Both the position numbers and the translations under genes were made by a program. From NCBI GenBank assembly GCA_015487835.1, contig WFOY01000092.1:1-11267 (forward strand): DNA of 11,267 nt, written 5' to 3'. Positions 1 to 6,488 of the stretch are shown here, in pieces. Each line of letters opens with the position of its first letter. Position 1 is the stretch's first letter. The stretch comes from Aquificaceae bacterium (GTDB taxonomy: Bacteria > Aquificota > Aquificia > Aquificales > Aquificaceae). Below the pieces are notes generated by a model that was not told where the DNA came from, searched no databases, and worked only from the letters and a program-made list of their open reading frames with translations.

Positions 1-18
1 GATGTGTATAAGAGACAG
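1..18 (+). other. Residual Tn5/Nextera mosaic-end adapter (artefact)
   Basis: Bases 1-18 are identical to 18 of the 19 bases of the Tn5 transposase mosaic end used in Nextera libraries (AGATGTGTATAAGAGACAG), lacking only its first A. The following base starts a good deoC reading frame. The adapter happens to be in frame with deoC and supplies a false GTG start at 4-6, so an automatic caller would add five residues (MYKRQ) that are not genomic. It looks like an untrimmed read end at a contig edge. Confidence 0.95.
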
Positions 19-246
19 GTGGGCGCCGGTGCCGACTTCGTGAAAACCTCCACAGGCTTTGGCAAGGGGGGTGCTACGATCGAGGACGTTAAGATCCTAA
101 AGGCTTCAGGGGGTGATAGGATAAAGGTGAAGGCTTCCGGAGGTATAAGGGACCTAAAGACCGTCGTCGCCATGATAGAGGCCGGGGCGGACAGGATAGG
201 TACGAGCAGCGGCTTCGATATTTACAGGGAGATGGAAGGGGGTTAA
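19..246 (+). CDS. deoC: Deoxyribose-phosphate aldolase DeoC, C-terminal part (5' end missing)
   Basis: This is the last 75 codons of DeoC, the cytosolic class I aldolase that splits 2-deoxyribose 5-phosphate into glyceraldehyde 3-phosphate and acetaldehyde during deoxynucleoside breakdown. The visible part carries both signature lysines. The Schiff-base lysine lies in FVKTSTGF (residue 9 of the fragment) and the second active-site lysine in VKASGGIR (residue 38). The distal phosphate-binding segment [10 protein letters not shown] is also present. The 29-residue spacing between the two lysines fits the short DeoC class of about 220 residues rather than the longer E. coli type. About 150 N-terminal residues are missing because the contig starts here, next to adapter sequence. 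It is followed 10 bp later by phoU on the same strand, so the two may be co-transcribed. Confidence 0.93.
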   Translation: MGAGADFVKTSTGFGKGGATIEDVKILKASGGDRIKVKASGGIRDLKTVVAMIEAGADRIGTSSGFDIYREMEGG

Positions 247-256
247 ATTTAAAGCC

Positions 257-916
257 ATGAAGTTCTTGGAGGAGCTTGAGGAGACTAAGGAGCTGGTCGT
301 CAAGATGGCGAAGCTCGTCCAGGAGGCCATAGACAAGGCCATAAGGTCCCTCAACGATCAGAACGTTGAGATGGCTGAGGAGATAATCAAGGGGGACGAC
401 GAGATAGACTCCCTCGAGGTGGAGATAGAGAGGAGGTGCATAAGGATGGTGGCTCTCTACCAGCCCGAGGCGAGCGACCTCAGGCTCGTCATGGGCATAT
501 ACAAGATCGTCTCGGATCTGGAGAGGATGGGGGACGAGGCGGAGAACATAGCTGAGAGGTCCATATTCTTAGCCCAGGAGCCACCCTTAAAGCCCTACGT
601 TAACCTCACACTCATGGCCCAGATGGTCAAGGAGATGGTGAACGACAGCGTGATCTGCTTCCTCCAGAGGGACACCCTCCTCGCAAAGAAGATAATAGAG
701 AAGGACGACATGATAGACGAGCTCTACCACCAGCTCGAGAGGGAGCTAATAACCTACGTGATGGAGGACCCCAGGAACATAAAGAGGGTTATTCACCTCT
801 CCTTCGTGGCGAGACACTTCGAGAGGATAGCGGACCACTCGGAGAACATAGCCGAGATGGCCATATACTGGGCAGAGGGAGAGATGATAAAGCACCACAG
901 GATAAAAGAGAGCTGA
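257..916 (+). CDS. phoU: Phosphate-signalling regulator PhoU
   Basis: The 219-residue product has the length and internal twofold repeat of PhoU, a cytosolic protein made of two three-helix bundles that ties the Pst phosphate transporter to a PhoR-type kinase and restrains the Pho response. Each half ends in the family's metal-binding motif ExxxDxxxN. The first is E89-D93-N97 within DLERMGDEAENIAE, and the second is E189-D193-N197 within HFERIADHSENIAE. The protein is almost entirely helical and charged, with no membrane segment. The ATG at 257 follows deoC by 10 bp. The G-rich string at 234-242 is too far away (14 nt) to be a typical ribosome site. The next gene, a sensor kinase, starts 1 bp after the stop, implying coupled translation and a shared pathway. 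No pst genes are visible, so the phosphate role rests on family knowledge. Confidence 0.95.
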   Translation: MKFLEELEETKELVVKMAKLVQEAIDKAIRSLNDQNVEMAEEIIKGDDEIDSLEVEIERRCIRMVALYQPEASDLRLVMGIYKIVSDLERMGDEAENIAERSIFLAQEPPLKPYVNLTLMAQMVKEMVNDSVICFLQRDTLLAKKIIEKDDMIDELYHQLERELITYVMEDPRNIKRVIHLSFVARHFERIADHSENIAEMAIYWAEGEMIKHHRIKES

Positions 917-917
917 G

Positions 918-2699
918 GTGAGGCGGAGCTTCCTCGTAGGCTTTCTGATACTCGCAGCCTTTGTGGGTATAAACGTAGCCTTCTTCCAGAACCTAAAGAA
1001 CCTGCCTTACGCCAACTACTACCTTCTACTCCTCGCCATAAACATAGACCTGCTTGCCCTTGTGGTGGTCTCCGCCATAATCCTGAGGAAGCTGATAAAG
1101 GTCTACTTGGGGAGGAAAAAGAACATACTCAGGAGGAAGCTGGCGAACATACTCTTCCTCTACCTATTCCTCCCCATACTCATACTGAACCTGGTTTCCA
1201 TGATCGTGATACTCCACTCCACCAAGACCTTTCTGAGCTCAAAGACCCATGAGCTCTCCAGCTCCGCTGTGAAGGTTTACAGGGACCTCTTCTCCCTTGA
1301 GCTGTCGAAGGTGGACCGCTACAGGAGGATCCTGTCGGTACTTCTCGAAAAGGGGCTCATGGAGGAGGTGAACAGGCTGGGCGAGGTGGAGAGCGTCGTC
1401 GAGGTCCCCGAGTGCAGTTACGAGGTGTCGGAGGGAGAGTTCGTCTACAACCTCTGCATAACCGCAGGGGAGAGACATTACAGGGTTGCCCTCAGAAAGG
1501 ACGTGTCCCTGATCCAGAACATATCCACCTTCGGAAAGTTAGCCTTGGACGTGAGGGCCTTCGTGAAGACGAGGGACATAATAACGGGGATATACGTGTT
1601 CCTGATAGTCTTCATCTCGCTCATAACGCTCCTCGCCACCGTGTGGCTGGGTATGCTCGTGGCGAGGCACATAAGCGAGCCTATAGAGAACCTTTCGGAG
1701 AGGGCTATGGACATAGCGGGCGGGAATCTGGAGGCCCCTGTGGATATCGTGAGGACCGGCGACGAGATAGAGGACCTGTTCAGAGCCTTCCACAGCATGA
1801 GGGAGAACCTAAAGGCTATGTACGACCAGCTCGTCAGGGAGAGGGACCTCTTAGAAAGGCTCCTGGACGCTCTTCCCGTAGGTGTGCTCTACAAAGGTCC
1901 TGACGGTGTAAAGACCAACAGAACCTTCAAGGCCATGTTCGGGGACGCAAGGGATCCTGAGGAGGCGGTCAAGGAGGCCAGGTCCAGACCTAACCTTAGG
2001 GTTGAGGAGATACAGGCAGCCGGGGGTAAGGTTTACATATTCGAGGACGTGGGGTCTCTTCTTCTGGCCGAGAGGTTCAGGACTTGGCAGGAGGCTGTGA
2101 AGCGGATAGCCCACGAGATAAAGAACCCCCTAACGCCTATAAGGCTTAACTTAGAGAGGATCACAAGGATCACAGAGGTCGGTGAGATAGACCCTGAGAA
2201 GCTGAGGAACCTCACGAAGGCCATCCTGAAGGAGATAGAGAGGATAAACGACCTAATAAGCCAGTTCAGGCACCTCTCCACAGAAAGGGATCTGAAGCCC
2301 AAGGAGATCAGGATCTCGGACCTGGTAAACGATCTCCGTCAAATTTACAGCTCCGCAGGTCTGGACATAGACCTAAAGGGGGACGAAAGGATCCTTGCTG
2401 ACCCGGCCATGCTGAAGGAGATGTTTTACAACCTAATAAACAACAGTCTGGAGTGGGGGGCCAGCAAGGTTGAGGTGGAGGTGAGGGACGGGGAGATCCA
2501 CTACAGGGACAACGGGAAGGGGATCGGAGAGTCAGAGGTGGAGAACATATTCATACCTTACTACTCCAAGAACCCTAAGGGTATGGGTATAGGGATGGCT
2601 GTGGTGAAGAGGATAGCCGAAGATCACGGGTGGGCCATAAAGGCTATCCCCTCCAAGGAGGGGGCCTACTTCCTGATAGACTTGAGATCCAGGAGCTGA
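918..2699 (+). CDS. NtrY-type transmembrane sensor histidine kinase
   Basis: The 593-residue kinase starts at a GTG 1 bp after the phoU stop. Predicted membrane segments lie near residues 4-24, 36-56 and 76-98. An extracytoplasmic region of about 120 residues follows, then a fourth segment near 221-247. A HAMP linker (about 248-300), a short PAS-like stretch (about 305-380) and the kinase core come next. H399 in RIAHEIKNPLTPIRL is the phosphoacceptor. The N box is NLINNS (505-510), the G1 box DNGKGIG (531-537) and the G2 box GMGIGM (555-560). The segment leading into the H box, with AERFRTWQEAVKRIAHEIKN, is typical of the NtrY family, as is the multi-span N-terminus. No response regulator lies in the window, so its partner is unknown. 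Coupling to phoU suggests a phosphate-related signal, but this is inference. An NtrY-like nitrogen role is the alternative. Confidence 0.9.
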   Translation: MRRSFLVGFLILAAFVGINVAFFQNLKNLPYANYYLLLLAINIDLLALVVVSAIILRKLIKVYLGRKKNILRRKLANILFLYLFLPILILNLVSMIVILHSTKTFLSSKTHELSSSAVKVYRDLFSLELSKVDRYRRILSVLLEKGLMEEVNRLGEVESVVEVPECSYEVSEGEFVYNLCITAGERHYRVALRKDVSLIQNISTFGKLALDVRAFVKTRDIITGIYVFLIVFISLITLLATVWLGMLVARHISEPIENLSERAMDIAGGNLEAPVDIVRTGDEIEDLFRAFHSMRENLKAMYDQLVRERDLLERLLDALPVGVLYKGPDGVKTNRTFKAMFGDARDPEEAVKEARSRPNLRVEEIQAAGGKVYIFEDVGSLLLAERFRTWQEAVKRIAHEIKNPLTPIRLNLERITRITEVGEIDPEKLRNLTKAILKEIERINDLISQFRHLSTERDLKPKEIRISDLVNDLRQIYSSAGLDIDLKGDERILADPAMLKEMFYNLINNSLEWGASKVEVEVRDGEIHYRDNGKGIGESEVENIFIPYYSKNPKGMGIGMAVVKRIAEDHGWAIKAIPSKEGAYFLIDLRSRS

Positions 2700-3157
2700 A
2701 GGGCTTGGAGTATCAAGGTGATCTGGGTCTCCCAGAGTGTGTCGAGTTCATCTAAGACGGCTTCCTCCTGTTCCTCCTTAGAAAGCCTCTTGAAGGTCTC
2801 CGACTTCACGCCCCTCTCGTGAAGGAGCAGGGGAACGAACAGCTTTCCGAGGCAGTAGAAGACGAAGCACACCTCAATGTCTGTGAGACCGGGGAAACCG
2901 TTGAAGGTCCTGTAGGTTTTGACTGCCCCCCAGTTGGTCCAGGCCCTCACCTCCGGATCCTCCACCCTCCTCTCCATACCCCCCACGTACATGGACCTCA
3001 CCGCCTTGAGGACCCTCTCGTCGGGATCCCCCTCCCAGAGGTCCTTTACCTCCTCCCTTATGGAGGATAGATCGGCGTTCTCTATCCTGTCTAAATCTTT
3101 GACAAACTTCTCCTTCCAGGTTATGAACCTCTTTACCTCCTGGAAGGGGGTCCTCAT
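2666..3157 (-). CDS. Unrecognised all-helical protein, last gene of the mobB trio
   Basis: I do not recognise this 163-residue protein. It is predicted to be mostly helical and strongly charged. It has a central conserved-looking stretch rich in aromatic residues (about 73-90, including TNWGAVKTYRTFNGFPG) and a hydrophobic segment (about 94-112) that is more likely a buried helix than a membrane span. It contains two cysteines (97 and 102) and five tryptophans. There is no signal peptide and no nucleotide-binding motif. The ATG at 3157 overlaps the stop of the zinc-ribbon gene as ATGA and has AGGA about 7 nt upstream, so the start is well supported. Its 3' end runs 34 bp into the sensor-kinase gene on the other strand. 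Codon use matches its neighbours. I considered a TorD-like chaperone because of the mobB neighbour, but saw no family motif. Confidence 0.75.
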   Translation of the reverse strand: MRTPFQEVKRFITWKEKFVKDLDRIENADLSSIREEVKDLWEGDPDERVLKAVRSMYVGGMERRVEDPEVRAWTNWGAVKTYRTFNGFPGLTDIEVCFVFYCLGKLFVPLLLHERGVKSETFKRLSKEEQEEAVLDELDTLWETQITLILQALQLLDLKSIRK

Positions 3158-3729
3158 CCAGCTTCCTCGGGTTTCTCAAACCTCTCAAGGACCTCGGGGG
3201 GTGGTTCTTTCTCGGGCAGTTCCTCCCTGAACTCGTTGTGGTACCCGCAGACGGGACATTTTATCTCGACGATGTAACCCTCGTGGAGGTGCCCTATGTC
3301 CCAGCCACACAGGGGACACTCGCCCTCCCCAGCCTTCAGTATGTCCGTGAGGCGGCTCCCGTTCTTCAGGTAGTTCTGGACAGACTTGACCTTTCTGATG
3401 GATCTAGATACCTCCTCACTGTTCCACTCGGCACCACACTCGAGGCACCTGTACTCCACGTACCTGCCTTCCTGAAGGAGCTTTATCACATCGCTGGAAC
3501 CGCACCTGTCGTCCACGCAGATGTCCCCTATCTCCTTTCTCGAGAGCTTGTCCAGTATCTTGAAGAAGGTCTCCCTGTTGATCTCCATGGGAACGTCGTA
3601 GGACCTGTAACCGCAGCACTCACAGGTGGCCTCAACCCTGGGGTAGGGTTCCGTGTACTCGCAGACCTTGAGAGCTATCCTGTGGCAGTAGGGACAGAGT
3701 TCCCTGTGCTCCAAACACCTAACGCTCAC
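3154..3729 (-). CDS. Protein with three zinc ribbons, function unknown
   Basis: The 191-residue protein has 15 cysteines arranged as three probable zinc ribbons. Ribbon 1 uses C12/C15 and C36/C39 (CPYC, CECCGYR). Ribbon 2 uses C71/C76 and C95/C98, with an unusual CX4C first knuckle and CLECGAEW as the second. Ribbon 3 uses C138/C141 and C158/C161 (CPLCGW, CPVCGYH). The first ribbon and the CGYRSYDVP that follows recall ZPR1-type zinc fingers, but this is only a resemblance. The C-terminal 25 residues are Glu/Pro-rich and probably disordered. The GTG at 3729 overlaps the mobB stop as GTGA, with GGAG 6 nt upstream. No catalytic motif is visible. The protein could bind nucleic acid, bind a partner protein or deliver metal. 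Its place between mobB and a helical protein suggests a joint role, which I cannot specify. Confidence 0.8.
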   Translation of the reverse strand: MSVRCLEHRELCPYCHRIALKVCEYTEPYPRVEATCECCGYRSYDVPMEINRETFFKILDKLSRKEIGDICVDDRCGSSDVIKLLQEGRYVEYRCLECGAEWNSEEVSRSIRKVKSVQNYLKNGSRLTDILKAGEGECPLCGWDIGHLHEGYIVEIKCPVCGYHNEFREELPEKEPPPEVLERFEKPEEAG

Positions 3730-4154
3730 CAGTTCTCCTCCATCCGCTCTATTAATTCTACAACAGAGTCCGGGTCCGTGTCCCTGCTCACGCTCATGAG
3801 AACGTTGTCAGCCTCAAGATCGCCGACCACAACCTTGGGTATCTCTTTTACACCTTTAAAGCCCTCTAGGAGGACGATGTCAAACCCTGAGAAGAACTCG
3901 TTGATGGTCCCTTTGAGGTTCTCCTCCCTCCTGTCCCACAGGGTCACCCTGTCAGGAGACATGAGCAGTATCCTGTCCAGAACTCTGAATATTCTGTCCG
4001 TATCTGAACCTTCCCTGTCCGTCACCCCGTGGCCTTTAGGGTCGTGCTTTACGTAGCCAACCTTGTAGCCTTTGTCTCTCAACCTTCTTGCGACCTTCTC
4101 GATTAGCGTTGTCTTTCCCGAGTTGTGGTACCCAACGAAGGCGATCACCTTCAT
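3726..4154 (-). CDS. mobB: MobB-family GTP-binding protein of molybdenum cofactor synthesis
   Basis: The 142-residue product is a MobB-family P-loop protein. MobB binds GTP and assists MobA in attaching GMP to molybdopterin, which makes the cofactor of DMSO-reductase-type enzymes. The Walker A loop is GYHNSGKTT (8-16). It is followed by the family's YVKHDPKGH (34-42), by GSDTDR (49-54), and by a Walker B-like strand ending in LLEGFK (95-100). It is somewhat shorter than E. coli MobB (about 175 residues) and lacks a C-terminal extension. The ATG at 4154 lies only 17 bp from the divergent recombinase start, leaving almost no leader. It heads a three-gene run with 4-bp overlaps. No mobA or molybdoenzyme is in the window, so the molybdenum role rests on family membership. 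Confidence 0.92.
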   Translation of the reverse strand: MKVIAFVGYHNSGKTTLIEKVARRLRDKGYKVGYVKHDPKGHGVTDREGSDTDRIFRVLDRILLMSPDRVTLWDRREENLKGTINEFFSGFDIVLLEGFKGVKEIPKVVVGDLEADNVLMSVSRDTDPDSVVELIERMEENW

Positions 4155-4171
4155 ATAATTATTATTGAAGA
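4155..4171. promoter_or_regulatory. 17-bp AT-rich divergent gap between mobB and xer
   Basis: The gap contains a single G and no C, and is set in GC-rich surroundings. A TATAAT hexamer on the + strand (4154-4159) is well placed as a -10 element for the recombinase gene, with transcription starting a few bases before its ATG. No convincing -35 hexamer lies 16-18 bp upstream. On the opposite strand AATAAT-like hexamers could serve mobB, which would then have almost no leader. Promoter activity is inferred from composition and position only. Confidence 0.4.
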
Positions 4172-5041
4172 ATGGAGATACTCAGGCTCTGGAGGAACAA
4201 CTTAGAGAAGACCAAGAGCCAGAGGACGACAGAGTTCTACTTAAGGCACGTCAGGAGCTTCATGAAGACCCTGGGTCTTGAGTCGGAGGAGGACCTCCTG
4301 AACCTCACCTCCGCCCAGGTCTTCAGGTTCGTGGACGCGTCCTCCCTGGGACCGAGCTCCCTGCTCGCCAACCTCTCCGCCCTCAAACACCTCTTCAGGT
4401 TCCTGCTCAGGAGGGAGTTCATAGACAGGGACAGGTTCACCGATATAGAGCAGGCTATAGAGGAGATAAGGGAGGACCTGAACGCGAGGAAGAGGCCAAA
4501 CTACCCCAAGGCCTTGACCAGGGAGGAGGTGGAGAGGATATTCGAGGCCGTGAGGGGGAAGAGGTACGAGAAGATATACTCCCTATTCCTTTACAGCGGT
4601 ATAAGGCTGGGTGAGTTCGAGAAGCTGGGTAGGGAGAACTTCTACCTTGACAAGAGCGGTATCCTGTGGGTCAGGCTCGACCCCCACATGACGAAGAGGA
4701 ACAGGGGAAGGCTCGCCCCCGTTTTAGCACCGACGAGGGACGAGACCTACAGGGTGACCGAGAGGATGGTCAGGTGGATAGAGAACTACGAGGAGAACTT
4801 CTCCGTGAAGAGGGGTGTGCTCCAGGTTTACACGGACAGGCTGTCGAAGAGGATAGGTATCCCCTTCAGCGTTCACAGCTTCAGGCACACCTACATAACC
4901 AACCTGGTGAACAGCGGCTTTCCCGTGGAGGTGGTCAAGGAGTTCGCAGGGCACGCCAACATAAAGACGACGATAGAGACCTACTACAGGTTCTCCCAGA
5001 GGAGGGCGGAGGATCTTGTGATGAGCTTCCTGAAGGGTTAG
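4172..5041 (+). CDS. xer: Xer-family tyrosine recombinase
   Basis: The 289-residue protein has the two-domain layout of XerC/XerD, which resolve chromosome dimers at dif. An N-terminal helical DNA-binding domain covers about residues 1-100 and the catalytic domain about 112-285. All catalytic residues can be placed: R145 in SGIRLGEF, K175 in MTKRNRG, H235 and R238 in HSFRHTY, H261 in GHANIKTT, and nucleophile Y271 in ETYYRF (Y272 is adjacent). The H-to-Y spacing is 10, one more than in E. coli XerD as I remember it. The length fits a housekeeping Xer (about 300) rather than a long phage integrase. It abuts trmD with no gap, shares the local codon use, and no att-like repeats were seen, which argues against a mobile element. 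I cannot tell XerC, XerD and single-Xer types apart. No dif site was found. Confidence 0.9.
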   Translation: MEILRLWRNNLEKTKSQRTTEFYLRHVRSFMKTLGLESEEDLLNLTSAQVFRFVDASSLGPSSLLANLSALKHLFRFLLRREFIDRDRFTDIEQAIEEIREDLNARKRPNYPKALTREEVERIFEAVRGKRYEKIYSLFLYSGIRLGEFEKLGRENFYLDKSGILWVRLDPHMTKRNRGRLAPVLAPTRDETYRVTERMVRWIENYEENFSVKRGVLQVYTDRLSKRIGIPFSVHSFRHTYITNLVNSGFPVEVVKEFAGHANIKTTIETYYRFSQRRAEDLVMSFLKG

Positions 5042-5815
5042 ATGGTAAGGTTCTTCGTCGCCACCATATTCCCCAAGATAATCGAGTGCTACTGTGAGTT
5101 CGGCATCGTAAAGCAGGCAGTAAAGAAGGGAAAGGTCAAGGTAGAGGTCTTAGACCTTAGAGAGTTCGCGGAGAAGGGACAGGTGGACGACACCGCCTAC
5201 GGTGGCTTCCCAGGTATGGTCCTAAAACCTGAGCCCATCTTCAGGGCTTACGACCACGTTGTGGAGAGGCACGGTAGACCCTTCGTAGTTGTAACCGAGC
5301 CCTGGGGTAGGAGGATAGACCAAAGGCTCTTTGAGGACCTTAAGGACAGGGAGAACCTACTCATAGTCTGCGGGAGGTACGAGGGGATGGACGAGAGGGT
5401 GAAGGCCATAACCGACCTGGAGGTGTCCCTGGGGGAGTTCATACTTGCTGGGGGCGAGATCGTGGCCCTCACACTTGTGGAGGGTGTGGCAAGACTCCTT
5501 CCGGGTGTCCTGAGCGACCCGGAGAGCCTGAGAGAGGACTCCTTCTCGGGCAGGTGGCTGGGGTATCCAGTTTACACGAGGCCGAGGGAGTTCAGAGGCA
5601 TGAAGGTTCCCGAGGTCTTACTCTCAGGAAACCACAGGCTTATAGAACTCTGGAAGCTGTGGCACAGGATAGAGAACACCCTCAGGAAGAGACCGGACCT
5701 GGTTCCTGAAGACCTTACACCCCTTGAGAGTGAGATCCTGGAGATGATCAAAAAAGGGGTGAACTTCGAGGAGTGGGTCAGGTCCCAAGGAGGATCCTCC
5801 TCAGCTTCTCTATAG
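5042..5815 (+). CDS. trmD: tRNA (guanine-37-N1)-methyltransferase TrmD
   Basis: TrmD uses S-adenosylmethionine to methylate G37 next to the anticodon of certain tRNAs, which prevents +1 frameshifting; it is generally essential. The 257-residue protein is near the usual length, and the knotted SPOUT-fold motifs appear in order: YGGFPGMVLKPEP (53-65), CGRYEGMDERV (110-120), LGEFILAGGE (130-139), REDSF with the presumed catalytic D166, YPVYTRP (175-181) and VPEVLLSGNH (189-198). GRWLGYPVYTRP replaces the GLLDCPHYTRP known from E. coli, and I recall the same variant in Aquifex TrmD, so it looks lineage-specific rather than damaged. The ATG immediately follows the recombinase stop, with a weak GAAGGG site inside the upstream gene. 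The last 38 bp overlap fliA on the other strand. The usual rimM/rplS neighbours are absent. Confidence 0.97.
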   Translation: MVRFFVATIFPKIIECYCEFGIVKQAVKKGKVKVEVLDLREFAEKGQVDDTAYGGFPGMVLKPEPIFRAYDHVVERHGRPFVVVTEPWGRRIDQRLFEDLKDRENLLIVCGRYEGMDERVKAITDLEVSLGEFILAGGEIVALTLVEGVARLLPGVLSDPESLREDSFSGRWLGYPVYTRPREFRGMKVPEVLLSGNHRLIELWKLWHRIENTLRKRPDLVPEDLTPLESEILEMIKKGVNFEEWVRSQGGSSSASL

Positions 5816-6488
5816 CCTCCCCCTTTATCTGGGATACCCTCGATATGGAGCAACCCAGAATGTTCGCTATCTCCTTTAAAGGGAGCTCCTCGTAGAAGAC
5901 GAGCTGGATGACCAGCTTCTCCCTGGTGTCGAGCCTGTCTATTGCCTCCCTCAACCTCTCTATGGTGTCCTTCTTTATGACCTCCTCCTCCACGTCCACG
6001 TTCTTCGACCTTATCACCTCCTCGTAGCTCCTCCTCTCCTCGGTGAAGACGTCCTCTAAGTTCAGTATGTAGGAAAAGGATATCCTGCTGAGATCGTGCT
6101 GGAGGGACTCCACGTCCTCTCCGAGGTACTCCGCCACCTCCTCGTCGCTCGGCTCCCTTCCGAGCCTGTCGGTGAGATCCGATAGGGCCTTCCTTATCCT
6201 CCGCTCCTTCTCCCTTATCCTCCTGCTCCCGAAGTCCAAACTCCTCAGGTAGTCGTATATGGCCCCCCTTATCCTTATCTTCAGGTAGCTCTCGGGGTTC
6301 TTCTGTGTGTCGAGCTTCTCTATGGCCTTTATGAGACCTATGATCCCGTGACCTATGAGGTCCCTAACGTCTATGGTTGGCGGGAGGTGCCTCTTTATGC
6401 TGAAGGCTATACTCTTGACCAGGGGTAGATATTTTAGGATCAGCTCCTCCTTCTCCTTTTCCCTGTATGCGTAAGGGCTGTCTTTCAT
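5778..6488 (-). CDS. fliA: Flagellar sigma factor FliA (sigma-28)
   Basis: This 236-residue sigma-70-family protein directs RNA polymerase to late flagellar promoters. Region 2 spans about residues 15-88, with LPLVKSIA and the -10-reading segment around RGAIYDYLRSLDFGSR. Region 3 follows (about 90-150, REKERRI and REPSDEEVAEYL). Region 4 (about 180-232) carries the helix-turn-helix LPLKEIANILGCSISRVSQI. It lacks region 1.1, as expected for this class, and is close to Aquifex FliA as I recall it. The ATG at 6488 overlaps the flhG stop as ATGA, so translation is probably coupled to the upstream flagellar genes. Its 3' end overlaps trmD by 38 bp in a tail-to-tail arrangement. The anti-sigma factor FlgM is not in the window. 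Confidence 0.96.
   Translation of the reverse strand: MKDSPYAYREKEKEELILKYLPLVKSIAFSIKRHLPPTIDVRDLIGHGIIGLIKAIEKLDTQKNPESYLKIRIRGAIYDYLRSLDFGSRRIREKERRIRKALSDLTDRLGREPSDEEVAEYLGEDVESLQHDLSRISFSYILNLEDVFTEERRSYEEVIRSKNVDVEEEVIKKDTIERLREAIDRLDTREKLVIQLVFYEELPLKEIANILGCSISRVSQIKGEAIEKLRRILLGT

Noticed and set aside
243..252. Perfect palindrome TTAAATTTAA between deoC and phoU
   Set aside because: Ten bases of pure A/T in a short gap, including the deoC stop codon, are expected by chance and show no further structure. A weak promoter is possible but not supportable.
1412..1903. 163-codon + strand open frame inside the kinase gene
   Set aside because: It overlaps the HAMP-coding region in another frame, is Arg/Gly-rich and has no ribosome site.
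3238..4056. Long + strand open frame (272 codons) opposite the zinc-ribbon and mobB genes
   Set aside because: It is the antisense shadow of two recognisable genes. Purine-rich coding strands leave few stops on the other strand, and its product has no recognisable motif.
4149..4170. Inverted pair CTTCA / TGAAG with a 12-bp spacer around the mobB-xer gap, considered as an operator or Xer site
   Set aside because: The arms are only 5 bp, the inner bases do not continue the symmetry, one arm is simply the mobB start, and it does not resemble the 11-6-11 layout of dif.
4172..5041. Tyrosine recombinase as a sign of an integrated mobile element
   Set aside because: Size and motifs fit housekeeping Xer, codon use matches the neighbours, trmD follows directly, and there is no tRNA, att repeat or phage gene nearby.
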